Source: Acidovorax sp. Leaf78 (GTDB lineage: Bacteria; Pseudomonadota; Gammaproteobacteria; Burkholderiales; Burkholderiaceae_C). From it: a DNA stretch of 64,000 bases. The notes beneath the pieces were generated by a model, which saw only the letters and a list, made by a program, of their open reading frames with translations, did no database searches and was not told the origin of the DNA. The position numbers and the translations under genes were made by a program. The stretch spans positions 109,518 to 173,517 of the forward strand of contig NZ_LMLZ01000006.1 of the NCBI RefSeq assembly GCF_001422735.1, in the 5' to 3' direction. Positions within the stretch are counted from its first letter, which is position 1; the number at the start of each line of letters is the position of its first letter. Below are positions 8,167 to 16,529 of the stretch, piece by piece.

Positions 8167-9585
8167 ATGACCTCCAAAGAAAACCAAGCCGGCACTGATT
8201 TCAGCACGCTGGCGCTGAACCCCGCCATGCTGGCCAACCTGCAGCAGCTGGGCTACACGCAGATGACCCCGATCCAGGCGGCCAGCCTGCCGCCCGCGCT
8301 GCTGGGCAAGGACCTGATCGCCCAGGCCAGCACCGGCAGCGGCAAGACCGCCGCGTTTGCGCTGGCGCTGCTGGCCAACCTCAACCCCCGCCGTTTTGCG
8401 GTGCAGACGCTGGTGCTGTGCCCCACGCGCGAGCTGGCCGACCAGGTGACCACCGAGATCCGCCGCCTGGCGCGCGCCGAAGAAAACATCAAGGTCGTGA
8501 CCCTGTGCGGCGGCGTGCCGCTGCGCGGCCAGATGCTGAGCCTGGAGCACGGCGCGCACATCGTGGTGGGCACGCCCGGCCGCGTGATGGACCACCTGGA
8601 GCGCCAGCACCTGAGCCTGGAAGCGCTGAACACCCTGGTGCTGGACGAGGCCGACCGCATGCTGGACATGGGCTTCTTCGACGACATCGTCGTGGTGGCC
8701 AAGCAGTGCCCCAAAGAGCGCCAGACCCTTCTGTTCTCGGCCACCTACCCGGAAGGCATCGCCAAGCTCAGCGCGCAGTTCATGAAGTCGCCGGTGCAGA
8801 TCACGGTGCAGGCCCAGCATGCCGAGGGCAAGATCGAGCAGCGCTGGTACGAGGTGAAAAACAGCGAGCGCCTGCACGCCGTGTCGCAGTTGCTCAACCA
8901 CTTCCGGCCCGACTCTTCCATTGCCTTTTGCAACACCAAGCAGCAATGCCGCGACCTGGTGGGCGTGCTGCAGGCGCAGGGCTTCAGCGCGCTGGCGCTG
9001 TTCGGCGAGCTGGAGCAGCGCGAGCGCGACCAGGTGCTGGTGCAGTTTGCCAACCGCAGCTGCTCGGTGCTGGTGGCCACCGACGTGGCCGCGCGCGGCC
9101 TCGATATCGCCAACCTGGCCGCCGTGATCAACGTGGACGTGACGCCCGACCCCGAGGTGCACATCCACCGCATCGGCCGCACCGGCCGGGGCGACGCCGA
9201 GGGCCTGGCGCTGAACCTGGCCAGCCTGGACGAGATGGGCAGCGTGGGCAAGATCGAGGTGCTGCAGGGCCGCGAATCGCGCTGGTACCCGGTGGCTGAC
9301 CTGACCCCCACGGGCAGCGGCCCGCTGGTGCCGCCCATGGTCACCATCCAGATCATCGGCGGGCGCAAGGAAAAGATCCGCGCCGGCGACGTGCTGGGCG
9401 CGCTGACCGGCGAGATGGGCTACACCCGCGAGCAGATCGGCAAGATCAACGTGAACGACTTCTCCACCTATGTGGCGGTGGACCGCGCCATCGGCGCACA
9501 GGCCGCCCAGCGCCTGAACCAGGGCCGCGTGAAGGGCAAGACCGTGAAGGCGCGCCTGGTGACGGGCGAGCAGGAATTTGAATGA
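8167..9585 (+). CDS. dbpA: ATP-dependent DEAD-box RNA helicase, DbpA type
   Basis: 472 residues from ATG 8167; an upstream in-frame start at 8095 only adds low-complexity sequence. Motifs in order: Q-motif YTQMTPIQ, motif I ASTGSGKT, PTRELA, TPGRV, DEAD (in VLDEADRML), SAT, and HRIGRTGR. The last about 75 residues (TIQIIGGRKEKIRAGDVLGALTG onward, with INVNDFSTYVAV) form the DbpA RNA-binding domain that in E. coli targets hairpin 92 of 23S rRNA. The expected role is late assembly of the 50S subunit. Confidence 0.95.
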   Translation: MTSKENQAGTDFSTLALNPAMLANLQQLGYTQMTPIQAASLPPALLGKDLIAQASTGSGKTAAFALALLANLNPRRFAVQTLVLCPTRELADQVTTEIRRLARAEENIKVVTLCGGVPLRGQMLSLEHGAHIVVGTPGRVMDHLERQHLSLEALNTLVLDEADRMLDMGFFDDIVVVAKQCPKERQTLLFSATYPEGIAKLSAQFMKSPVQITVQAQHAEGKIEQRWYEVKNSERLHAVSQLLNHFRPDSSIAFCNTKQQCRDLVGVLQAQGFSALALFGELEQRERDQVLVQFANRSCSVLVATDVAARGLDIANLAAVINVDVTPDPEVHIHRIGRTGRGDAEGLALNLASLDEMGSVGKIEVLQGRESRWYPVADLTPTGSGPLVPPMVTIQIIGGRKEKIRAGDVLGALTGEMGYTREQIGKINVNDFSTYVAVDRAIGAQAAQRLNQGRVKGKTVKARLVTGEQEFE

Positions 9586-9590
9586 AATCA

Positions 9591-9640
9591 GCCGCTACCG
9601 CTTGTTGGTAGAGCGCTGGCAGCTATTGTTTCAATAGCAT
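9591..9640 (+). repeat. Dispersed intergenic repeat, copy 1
   Basis: About 50 bp: GCCGCTACCGCTTG, then GAGCGCTGGCAGCTATTG, then CAATAGCAT. Internally palindromic (ACCGCTTG against the AGCGCT half, AGCTATTG against CAATAGC). The same core recurs at 9757, 25052 and 62199, with diverged copies at 31144 and 40296. Confidence 0.8.
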
Positions 9641-9756
9641 CCTGCCTCCTGGCCTGCGACACGCCTTGCAGGTGGGTGGTCAGGAGGGTCCACCACTGCG
9701 AGCGCCGGTCCCAGAGGTTGGCTCGGTGCTGGTGGGGTAGAAATTCAAGTGAAACT

Positions 9757-9810
9757 GGCCGCTACCGCTTGTTGATCAAGCGCTAGAAGCTATTATTTGT
9801 ATAGCAATTG
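9757..9810 (+). repeat. Dispersed intergenic repeat, copy 2
   Basis: GGCCGCTACCGCTTGTTGAT, then CAAGCGCTAGAAGCTATTAT, then ATAGCAATTG. It is the best-formed copy: CGCTTG-TTGAT-CAAGCG makes a hairpin. Same orientation as copy 1, 166 bp away. Confidence 0.8.
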
Positions 9811-9908
9811 CCTGCCTGGCATTCGTAGTGACTGGGGCTACTGCATGCAGCCCACCGCGGCCATCGCAGCCACAGCTTCAGGCCCGGCTCTCGCACAACC
9901 AGCACAGC

Positions 9909-10613
9909 TCAAAGCGGCCGCCCCGCACCCGGGTTCTCCAGCATCTGCACCATCGCGGTGTAGCCCCGCTGGCGCGCCAGCTGCAGCGGCGTGTTGCCCT
10001 GGCGGTCCGTTAGCGCCTGGCTGGCACCGGCCTTCAGCAGCGCCTGCAGGGTGGCCTGGTGGCGCGGGCCTCCGTCGCCCAGCACGATGGACTCGATCAG
10101 CGCCGTCCAGTGCAGGTTGTTCACATGGTCCAGCGGCGCGCCGGCCGCGATGAGCTGGCGCACCACGCCGTCGTGCCCCAGGTGCGCCGCGGCAATCAGG
10201 GCGGTGCCGTCGTAGCGGCTGGTCACTTGCCCAGCGCTCGCGCCCAGTTGCAACAGCAGGCGCAGGGTGTCCTCGTCGTCCGCCACGGCGGCGATGGTCA
10301 CGGCGTCGTAGCGGTCGTTCTCCAGTGGATTGATATCGGCCTGGGCCTGCACCAGCAGCCGGATCACATCGCGCTGGCGGGCGAACGTGGCCACGTGCAG
10401 CGGCGTGCGGCCATAGCTGTCGCGCGCATTCACATCGGCGCGGGCCGCCACCAGCTTTTGCACCTTGGCGGTGTCGCCCCGCGCTGCGGCGGCGTGCAGG
10501 CCCTGGTAGGCGGCGGTCTGCGCGGCTGTGGGCGGGACCTGCGCCTGGGCGGGGTGTGCCAGCAGCAGGGCGGCGGTCAGCAGGGCCCATGGCAATGTGG
10601 TGGTTCGGTTCAT
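9909..10613 (-). CDS. Secreted ankyrin-repeat protein
   Basis: 234 residues. A clear signal peptide covers residues 1-24 (TLPWALLTAALLLAHPAQA, cleavage after AQA). Ankyrin repeats then run to near the end: YQGLHAAAARGDTAKVQKLV, YGRTPLHVATFARQRDVIRLL, YDAVTIAAVADDEDTLRLLL, YDGTALIAAAHLGHDGVVRQL, and NTPLQLARQRGYTAMVQML. An AAAGGGA ribosome site precedes the ATG. Periplasmic ankyrin proteins of this type are protein-binding modules, in some species paired with a catalase (AnkB) or a toxin; no such partner is adjacent. Partner unknown. Confidence 0.85.
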   Translation of the reverse strand: MNRTTTLPWALLTAALLLAHPAQAQVPPTAAQTAAYQGLHAAAARGDTAKVQKLVAARADVNARDSYGRTPLHVATFARQRDVIRLLVQAQADINPLENDRYDAVTIAAVADDEDTLRLLLQLGASAGQVTSRYDGTALIAAAHLGHDGVVRQLIAAGAPLDHVNNLHWTALIESIVLGDGGPRHQATLQALLKAGASQALTDRQGNTPLQLARQRGYTAMVQMLENPGAGRPL

Positions 10614-10657
10614 GGTGTGTCCCTTTTGCAGTGGAGATTGCGGCGGCAGGTGACTGC

Positions 10658-10696
10658 GCAGCGTCCGCGCCCTTGCTCAGGAGGCTCGGACGCTGC
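10658..10696 (-). terminator. Perfect 10-bp stem between two minus-strand genes
   Basis: GCAGCGTCCG at 10658-10667 pairs exactly with CGGACGCTGC at 10687-10696, with a 19-nt loop. It lies 28 bp after the stop of the GlcG-like gene and just upstream of the ankyrin gene. There is no U-tract after the stem, so it may be a processing or regulatory stem rather than a factor-independent terminator. Confidence 0.35.
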
Positions 10697-10724
10697 AGGT
10701 TTTACTTCACTACTTTTTACTTAC

Positions 10725-11222
10725 TTACTTCAGCAAGTCGGCCACCTTGGCGATGCCCGCCATCGCGCACTGCTCGTCCAGGTGGCCGCCAGGCGCGCCG
10801 CCCACGCCCACGGCGCCGATGACTTCATTGCCCACCTTCAGCGGCACGCCACCGCCCAGCAGCAGGTAGCCGGGGATCTGGCCCAGGTTGGCGGCGGCAG
10901 GGTTCTTTTGCGAGCCTTCCATGATCGCGAGCGTCGTGTTCTTGGCCGATGCGGACGTGTAAGCCTTCAGGCGGCTGGCTTCCAGGGTGTGGGGGCCTGC
11001 GTTGTCGGCCCGCTGCACGGCGCGCACGGTGCCGGCGCGGTCCACCACGGTGGCGGTCACGTTGTAGCCGTTGGCGGTGCAGGCGGCCACGGTGTGGGCG
11101 GCGATCTGGTTGGCCAGGTCCAGCGAGATGTTCTTTTCGGTGCGCACGCCTTCGGCGCTGGCGGCGGTGGCGATCAGGGCCAGGGTGATGGCGGCGGCGG
11201 TGTGGGCGATGGCTTTTTGCAT
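10725..11222 (-). CDS. Exported haem-binding-like protein, GlcG/HbpS family (DUF336)
   Basis: 165 residues from ATG 11222, which is preceded by GGAGAACAAACACC; the longer open frame upstream runs into repeat DNA and is not coding. Signal peptide 1-23 (ITLALIATAASA). The mature part matches the GlcG fold: NISLDLANQIAAHTVAACTA, VVDRAGTVRAVQRADNAGPH, SRLKAYTSASAKNTT, IPGYLLLGGGVPL and IGAVGVGGAPGGHLDEQCA. The family includes the haem-binding HbpS of Streptomyces and small cofactor- or corrinoid-linked proteins; exported versions are common in Burkholderiales and their ligand is mostly unknown. The gene is followed by an ankyrin gene. Confidence 0.85.
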   Translation of the reverse strand: MQKAIAHTAAAITLALIATAASAEGVRTEKNISLDLANQIAAHTVAACTANGYNVTATVVDRAGTVRAVQRADNAGPHTLEASRLKAYTSASAKNTTLAIMEGSQKNPAAANLGQIPGYLLLGGGVPLKVGNEVIGAVGVGGAPGGHLDEQCAMAGIAKVADLLK

Positions 11223-11430
11223 GGTGTTTGTTCTCCGGTGTTGGGGGCCGGTGCCACCCGTTGTGGCGCCGTGGGAGAACTGTAGGAAATGGGCGTGTTG
11301 TTGCACATTCGTGCGGTTACGTGCAGGGCTCCGTAGAACTACGCAGTGATGGGCGGATGCCTTGCCGGGGTCTGCGGCTTGCTGCCGGTTGTGTGGTGAG
11401 TGTGTCGACGCCTTTGGTCTTGGCTTCCCC

Positions 11431-11510
11431 GACCGTTCGGGCTGGGCTTGTCGAAGCCTGTGCTTGTCACTACCCCTATCCGTTTGGGTCGAGCTTGTCG
11501 AAGCCTGGGC
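11431..11510 (+). repeat. Two REP-like cores
   Basis: GACCGTTCGGGCTGGGCTTG-TCGAAGCCTG and a second copy CCGTTTGGGTCGAGCTTG-TCGAAGCCTGGGC lie 50 bp apart. Their reverse complement is the core of the 45-bp tandem array at 12.1 kb and recurs at 44.5, 53.3 and 53.96 kb. Confidence 0.75.
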
Positions 11511-11557
11511 GCTGCTCGCTAGCTCGCTGGTTTGAGAGGTGTGCCTGTGTTGAGGGC

Positions 11558-12070
11558 CCAAGAGAAAGTCACCAAAGAGAAGGCGACCCCAAGTCTGCGA
11601 CCCCTTCGCGTTGCGAAGGGGCAAACCTGCGTCGGGGCGGTTGCGGGGTGCGCCGCAGAACTCACTGCGCGCCTGAGGCGCTCCGTTCAGACAACTGCGG
11701 CGAGCTAGAGCACGAAGCATGCGCGCTCCGACGCGCATGCCACCCCGCAACCGCCCCGACGCAGGCGCAGCCACAGGGGGTGGGAGCCGAACAGCCACAC
11801 GGGCCTTCGCTGCGCTCGGCCTCGCGGTCGCGGCGCGCAGCGCCTGCGCGTTCGGGGCCGAGCGCAGCGATGGCCCGTGTGGATGTTGGCTCCCCCATCC
11901 CTTCAGGATGCGCCGAGGAGCGCAGGGCGTGGGGTGAGCGTGTGCCGAAGGACACACGCATCGTGAACTGACTCGCTGCGGATGTTTGAGCGTAGCGCGC
12001 CAGCGCGCAGCGAGTTCGAAAGAAAGTTACTCGCACGCCGGGCGACTCCCGGCCTCCGCCCTCAACAAAG
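11558..12070 (+). repeat. Nested inverted-repeat element
   Basis: A perfect 25-bp inverted repeat has arms 11626-11650 and 11741-11765 (core GTCGGGGCGGTTGCGGGGTG). Its 90-nt loop contains GCATGCGCG-N6-CGCGCATGC. A second inverted repeat has arms 11796-11821 and 11856-11881 (core TCGCTGCGCTCGGCC), with one mismatch, and continues outward through GGGAGCC/GGCTCCC. The left edge carries AAAGTCACCAAAGAGAAGG and the right edge CGAAAGAAAGTTACTC, a pair of flanks I have seen around intergenic repeats in this family. No coding capacity. Confidence 0.7.
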
Positions 12071-12101
12071 GCATGCTGCCCATCAGCGAGCCTGCGAGCA
12101 G

Positions 12102-12459
12102 CGCCCAGGTTTCGACAAGTTCAACCCGAACGGACGTGGGTCGCAGCGCCCAGGTTTCGACAAGCTCAACCCGAACGGGCGTGGACCGATGCGCCCAGGT
12201 TTCGACAAGCTCAACCCGAACGGGCGTGGACCGATGTGCCCAGGCTTCGACAAGCTCAGCCCGAACGGCCGTGGACCGATGCGCCCAGGTTTCGACAAGC
12301 TCAACCCGAACGGGCGTGGATCGATGCGCCCAGGTTTCGACAGGCTCAACCCGAACGGGCGTGGATCGAGCGCCCAGGTTTCGACAAGCTCAACCCGAAC
12401 GGGTGGGATTCAATCTGACCCGGTCGCGAAAGACTCAACCCGAACGGATGGCGGTCGCG
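12102..12459 (+). repeat. 45-bp tandem array of a REP-like core
   Basis: Seven copies start at 12102, 12147, 12192, 12237, 12282, 12327 and 12371: a 45-bp period, the sixth copy being 44 bp. Each contains TTCGACAAGCTCAACCCGAA followed by CGGGCGTGGACCGATG or a close variant. Units are nearly identical, so recent amplification is likely. The eighth unit is degenerate and a lone CTCAACCCGAACGG remains at about 12434-12447. The spacing gives no unique spacers, so it is not a CRISPR. Confidence 0.9.
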
Positions 12460-12493
12460 GGTCCTACGCCGTGAGCAGCCACCCGAGAACGCC

Positions 12494-13120
12494 TCACTCC
12501 ACCAGCGCCGCATACCGCCGTATCAACTGCGCCAGCGACTCCGCCCCCAACTTGCCAAACAGATTGGCCCGGTGCGTCTCCACCGTACGCGGCGACAGCG
12601 CCAGCGCCTTGCCGATCTCCTTGTTGGTCAGCCCTTCCACAATAAGGCCCAGCACCTCACGCTCCCGCGCCGACAGCTGGGCAAAACGCTCGCGCGCCTG
12701 CTGGTCGGCCTGGTGACGTTCGCGCGAGCGCACATGCTGGCGCACCGCGTTCTGCAGGGCCTCGATCAGCACCTCGTCGTCCACGGGCTTTTCCAGAAAC
12801 TCCGCCGCCCCGGCCTTGAAGGCGCGGCGGCACATCTCCACCGTGCCGTGGCCCGTGAGCAAGATCATGGGCTGGTCCACACCCTGCGCCAGCAACTGCT
12901 CCAGCGCCGTGAGCCCGCTGATGCCGGGCATGCGCACGTCGAGCACGATGGCGCCGATGCTGGCGCGGTCAAACCCCGCCATGAAAGCCTGCGGCTCAGC
13001 CCAGGCCTGCACGCGCAGTCCCACGGTGCTGATGAGCAGCGACAGGCCCTCGCGCACGGCGGCGTCGTCGTCCACCAGGTGGATCAGGGGGGACAGCGAG
13101 GTGGCGTTGTCGGTGGTCAT
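12494..13120 (-). CDS. Two-component response regulator, FixJ/TtrR type
   Basis: 208 residues. Receiver domain about 10-125: acidic pocket VDDD, phospho-Asp in IVLDVRMPG (about residue 59), the T/S switch in LLTGHG, and the conserved Lys in EFLEKPV. LuxR-type HTH about 145-205 (LSAREREVLGLIVEGLTNKEIGKAL and LSPRTVETHRANLFGKL). It is transcribed from the histidine kinase gene, whose stop lies 43 bp upstream of this start, so they form an operon. Target genes are not evident; the divergent metal exporter is a candidate. Confidence 0.93.
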   Translation of the reverse strand: MTTDNATSLSPLIHLVDDDAAVREGLSLLISTVGLRVQAWAEPQAFMAGFDRASIGAIVLDVRMPGISGLTALEQLLAQGVDQPMILLTGHGTVEMCRRAFKAGAAEFLEKPVDDEVLIEALQNAVRQHVRSRERHQADQQARERFAQLSAREREVLGLIVEGLTNKEIGKALALSPRTVETHRANLFGKLGAESLAQLIRRYAALVE

Positions 13121-13163
13121 GGCGATAACGTTGGCGGTGGATGTGGCGAGGGCCAGGGCTGGG

Positions 13164-14732
13164 CTACGGCGCGCTGGCGTGGGATGGCTGCGTGGGCTGC
13201 AGCGGGGCCGTGCCGGGCGCCGCGGGCAAGGTCAGCACAAACTCCGCGCCCCGCTCGCTGGCAGACGACGGCTGTGGCGCCAGCACCAGGCTCGCACCCA
13301 TGGCCTGCGCCAGGCTTTCGCACAGCGTGAGGCCCAACCCCAGGCCGCCGGTGCGCGTGGTGTAGAACGGCTCGAACAGGTGCGCGCGCGCCTCGGGTGG
13401 CACGCCGGGGCCGTGGTCGCGCACGGACAGCGCCACATGCGCGGCGTCCGGCATCCACAGGCGCAGTGCCAGCTGGCGCTCGGCGGGCGGCACCTGGTCC
13501 AGCGCCTGCAGCGCGTTCATCAGCAGGTTGTGCACGATCTGCTGCAGGGCCACGGGCTCGGCCAGTACGGCGGGCAGGTCGGGGGCGACGGCCACCGTGG
13601 GGGCCACGCCGCGCTGCGCCATCTCGGGCTCCAGCAGGTGCAGCACGTCTTGCACGGCGGCAGCGGGCGCCAGCGGCTGGGCCTGGCCGGCCAGGTCGGG
13701 GCGCTCGACCAGGCGGCGCAGGCGGCCCACCACGGCGGTGGCGCGGCGCGCCTGCTCCACGGCGCGGGCCATGGCCGTCTGGGCGGTGGCAAGGTCCGGC
13801 GGCTCGTCGGCCAGCAGGCGCTGGGCGGCCTGCGTGCTGGACAGCAGCGCGGTGAGCGGCTGGTTCAGTTCATGCGCCATGCCGGCCGCCAGCTCGCCCA
13901 GGGTGTTGAGCCGCGCCACCTGGCCCAGGCGCAGCAGTTCTTCGGCCCGCTGGCGCGCCACGCGCTGGCGCCACCAGGCCACGCCACCGGCCCACAGTGC
14001 TGCCGTCAGCACGCACCAGCCCAGCATGGCCAGCCAGGGCAGCTCTGCCATCCCCACCTGGCGGCGCGCCACCACATCGAGCGGCTGGCTGGCCGCGGCC
14101 AGTAGCTTGTGGAATTCGTACGACCAGCCCAGGCCGCCGCCCAGCCGACCCGGCTGCACGACAAAAGCGGCGCCCGCGTGCTCCAGCGTCACACGCACCG
14201 GGCTCGTCGCCATGTCCATTGGCCATTCGTCCTGCGGCACCGTGGCGCGCAGGTCGATCTGCAGCGCATGGCTGGCCGGGGTGCTGGCCAGCACCAGGTA
14301 GAAGCGGCCTGCGGGCAGGTCGGGCAGCGCCATCTCGGGGTGGCCCGAGCGGCGCGATGCGGCCTCTGCCGCAGCCAGGGGGGCCTGCAGCGCGGCAGGC
14401 CAGGCGCCGTCGGCAGGCCGCTGCAACACCGACAGGATCTGCGGGTACACCGATGGCAGGCGGGGCAGGGTGGCAGCAGGTGCGGTGGCATCGCCGGGCG
14501 CCTGTTCAGACGGGGGCTGCAGCAGGGCCAGGGTGGACATCACCGCGTCGTGCTGCACCACGCGCTGGCTCAGCAGGCGGTGCACGATGCGGGCGTCGGT
14601 CTCGAAGGCCGCGTGCAGCTGCTGCAGGCGCGCCGATGCCAGCCACACGGCACCCGCGCAGGCAACCACCGCCCACAGCAGCAGCGCGGCGAGATGCAGT
14701 CCTGCGAAGTGGCGGCGCCATGCCTTGGTCAT
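13164..14732 (-). CDS. Membrane sensor histidine kinase
   Basis: 522 residues from the ATG at 14732 (MTKAWRRHFAGLHL); the open frame continues upstream but only as antisense to the exporter gene. TM1 about 12-34, a periplasmic sensor of roughly 200 residues, TM2 about 245-267 (LPWLAMLGWCVLTAALWAGG). H-box MAHELNQPL, N-box IVHNLLMNALQAL, G boxes DHGPGVP and GLGLGLTLC. This layout (large periplasmic domain, HPK4-like H-box with LNQPL) matches DctB/TtrS kinases, which sense small organic acids or anions. Pairs with the FixJ-type regulator downstream. Confidence 0.93.
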   Translation of the reverse strand: MTKAWRRHFAGLHLAALLLWAVVACAGAVWLASARLQQLHAAFETDARIVHRLLSQRVVQHDAVMSTLALLQPPSEQAPGDATAPAATLPRLPSVYPQILSVLQRPADGAWPAALQAPLAAAEAASRRSGHPEMALPDLPAGRFYLVLASTPASHALQIDLRATVPQDEWPMDMATSPVRVTLEHAGAAFVVQPGRLGGGLGWSYEFHKLLAAASQPLDVVARRQVGMAELPWLAMLGWCVLTAALWAGGVAWWRQRVARQRAEELLRLGQVARLNTLGELAAGMAHELNQPLTALLSSTQAAQRLLADEPPDLATAQTAMARAVEQARRATAVVGRLRRLVERPDLAGQAQPLAPAAAVQDVLHLLEPEMAQRGVAPTVAVAPDLPAVLAEPVALQQIVHNLLMNALQALDQVPPAERQLALRLWMPDAAHVALSVRDHGPGVPPEARAHLFEPFYTTRTGGLGLGLTLCESLAQAMGASLVLAPQPSSASERGAEFVLTLPAAPGTAPLQPTQPSHASAP

Positions 14733-14882
14733 GCCGCCGATTCTGGCATGGGGTGCGGGGCGCGCGGCGGCGGGCAGCGCTGCAACCCGCCAGGCTCGCT
14801 GGCGGCGCCCTCCGCGCCGGCCGGGCTCTGGTGTAATGGGACGAGCGGCGCGGTGACCTGCCGCCGCACCACCATCCCGCCC

Positions 14883-15866
14883 ATGTCTGCCAGCGCCCCA
14901 CCACTTTCCCAACGCCTCACGCCCCGGCACCTGCTGTGGGCCTCGGTGGCCGTGGCCGTGGTGACCATCGTTCTCAAGACGCTGGCCTGGTACATCACCG
15001 GGTCGGTGGGCTTGCTGTCGGATGCGATGGAGTCGTTCGTGAACCTGGCCACCGCCGTGTTCGCGCTGGCCATGGTCACCATCGCGCAGCGGCCTGCGGA
15101 CGATGACCACCCGTATGGCCACCACAAGGCCGAGTATTTTTCATCGGGCTTCGAGGGCATCCTCATCGTGGGGGTGTCGATCGGCATCGTGTGGGCCGCC
15201 GTGCACCGGCTGCTGACGCCGCAGCCGCTGGAGCAGATCGGCTGGGGCCTGGGGCTGTCGGTCGCCAGCTCGGTGCTCAACGGCTGCCTGGCCTGGCTCA
15301 TGCTGCGCTCGGCGCGCGTGCACCGCTCCATCGCGCTGGAGGCCGATGCGCGCCATTTGCTGACCGATGTGTGGACCTCTGCGGGCGTGCTCGTCGGGCT
15401 GGCGGGCGCTGTGCTCACGGGCTGGGTGTGGCTCGACGCCGCGGCCGCCATTCTGGTGGCGCTCAATATCCTCAAAGAAGGCGTCGCGCTGGTGTGGCGC
15501 TCGTCGCAGGGCCTGATGGACGAGGCCGCCGACCCTGCGGTGCAGGCCACTATTGACGCCACGCTGCACGCGCTGGCGCAGGCCCAGCCGCCGGGCACGC
15601 TGCGTTTTGACCACGTGGCCACCCGCCGCGCGGGCCAGCGTCAGTTCGTGAGCCTGCACCTGCACATGCCCGCCGACTGGACACTGCGCCAGGCGGCCGA
15701 GCAGCGCGCCCAGGCCGAGCACGCGCTGATGGCAGCGGTGCCGGGGCTGCGCGCCACCATCGAGCTGTTGCCTGCCGACGTGGAGGCCGCCGGGCATGGC
15801 ACCGGGTCCGACTGCGCCCACGGGCCTTTCCACCCACCCCAGAAAGAAGAGTCGAAGAAGTCATGA
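14883..15866 (+). CDS. Cation-diffusion-facilitator metal exporter
   Basis: 327 residues starting [16 protein letters not shown]. Six membrane helices and a cytoplasmic C-terminal domain. Metal-site motifs are intact: [14 protein letters not shown] in TM2, [13 protein letters not shown] in the loop, and [17 protein letters not shown] in TM5, with the last His-x3-Asp pair present. The cytoplasmic domain ends in a His-containing tail. Predicted proton-driven efflux of Zn, Fe or Cd (FieF type). It diverges from the two-component system with a 150-bp gap, and its stop overlaps the dtd start. Confidence 0.93.
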   Translation: MSASAPPLSQRLTPRHLLWASVAVAVVTIVLKTLAWYITGSVGLLSDAMESFVNLATAVFALAMVTIAQRPADDDHPYGHHKAEYFSSGFEGILIVGVSIGIVWAAVHRLLTPQPLEQIGWGLGLSVASSVLNGCLAWLMLRSARVHRSIALEADARHLLTDVWTSAGVLVGLAGAVLTGWVWLDAAAAILVALNILKEGVALVWRSSQGLMDEAADPAVQATIDATLHALAQAQPPGTLRFDHVATRRAGQRQFVSLHLHMPADWTLRQAAEQRAQAEHALMAAVPGLRATIELLPADVEAAGHGTGSDCAHGPFHPPQKEESKKS

Positions 15867-16324
15867 TCAGTGTCTTGCAGCGTGTGCGCGAAGCGCGTGT
15901 GGATGTGGAGGGCCGCACCGTGGGGGCCATCGGCGCGGGCCTGCTGGTGCTGGTGTGCGCCGAGCGCGGCGACACCGAGGCGGAGGCCGACAAGCTGCTC
16001 GCCAAGATCTTGAAGCTGCGCATCTTTTCTGACGATGCGGGCAAGATGAACCGGAGCGTGCAGGACATTGCGGGTGGCCTGCTGCTGGTCAGCCAGTTCA
16101 CGCTGGCGGCCGACACCACCGGCGGCAACCGGCCCAGCTTCACCCAGGCCGCTGCACCCGACGAGGGGCGGCGCCTGTACGACTACCTGGTGGCCCGCGC
16201 CCAGGCCGTGCATCCGCAGGTGGCCACGGGCCAGTTCGCTGCGGACATGCAGGTGCATTTGGTCAACGACGGGCCGGTGACGATACCGCTGCGGATCGCG
16301 CCTGCGGGCGCTGCAGTTGCCTGA
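15863..16324 (+). CDS. dtd: D-aminoacyl-tRNA deacylase
   Basis: 153 residues, the full family length. ATGA overlap with the exporter gene suggests coupled translation. Signature motifs are present: SQFTLAAD at about residue 78 (catalytic SQFT) and NDGPVTIPL near the end (cross-subunit Gly-cisPro). The homodimer hydrolyses D-amino acids (and Gly from tRNA-Ala) off mischarged tRNA. Confidence 0.97.
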   Translation: MISVLQRVREARVDVEGRTVGAIGAGLLVLVCAERGDTEAEADKLLAKILKLRIFSDDAGKMNRSVQDIAGGLLLVSQFTLAADTTGGNRPSFTQAAAPDEGRRLYDYLVARAQAVHPQVATGQFAADMQVHLVNDGPVTIPLRIAPAGAAVA

Positions 16325-16372
16325 CGTGACTCGCCCGCGCGCTGGCCGTCGCACTATCCCTATCACTAGTGT

Positions 16373-16396
16373 CAGTGCCAGTGCCAGTGCCAGTGC
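16373..16396 (+). repeat. Four copies of the hexamer CAGTGC
   Basis: Exact direct tandem repeat of six bases, four copies, in the 205-bp gap between dtd and the MFS gene. Could vary in copy number by slippage; no coding role. Confidence 0.8.
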
Positions 16397-16529
16397 CATC
16401 CGCGCTGCAGGGGCGTGTCCGCACTGCGACGGCGTGCGGGTTGCAAAGTCTGTAGGCTCGGGCGGGTGCCTTTCCATTGCGTTGCACCTTTGACTGTGCC
16501 CTTGCCTGCACCCTTGTCTGTCCCTCTCC

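Larger units (their letters stand above)
9586..9908 (+). other. Intergenic with two repeat copies
   Basis: No gene. The convergent space between the helicase and the ankyrin gene holds two copies of the dispersed CCGCTACCGCTTG repeat (see the entries at 9591 and 9757), separated by about 115 bp of non-coding sequence. Confidence 0.7.
11223..12493 (+). other. 1.27-kb gene-free repeat region
   Basis: No gene supported on either strand. Long open frames here exist only because the repeats are GC-rich and of a period divisible by three. Contents from left to right: two REP-like cores (11431-11510), a block of nested inverted repeats (11558-12070), then a 45-bp tandem array (12102-12405) and its degenerate edge to about 12459. 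Described in separate entries. Confidence 0.8.

Noticed and set aside
12102-12459. Possible CRISPR array
   Set aside because: Units are contiguous 45-bp tandem copies with no unique spacers and no cas genes nearby; the core is a REP-like sequence found elsewhere.
11982-12716. 244-codon open frame with PGFDKLNPNGRG repeats
   Set aside because: It is only a translation of the 45-bp REP array, which stays open because the period is divisible by three.
14733-15125. Longer N-terminus for the sensor kinase
   Set aside because: The upstream extension is antisense to the metal exporter and contains only low-complexity Arg/Gly/His sequence; MTKAWRRH with the TM helix is the natural start.
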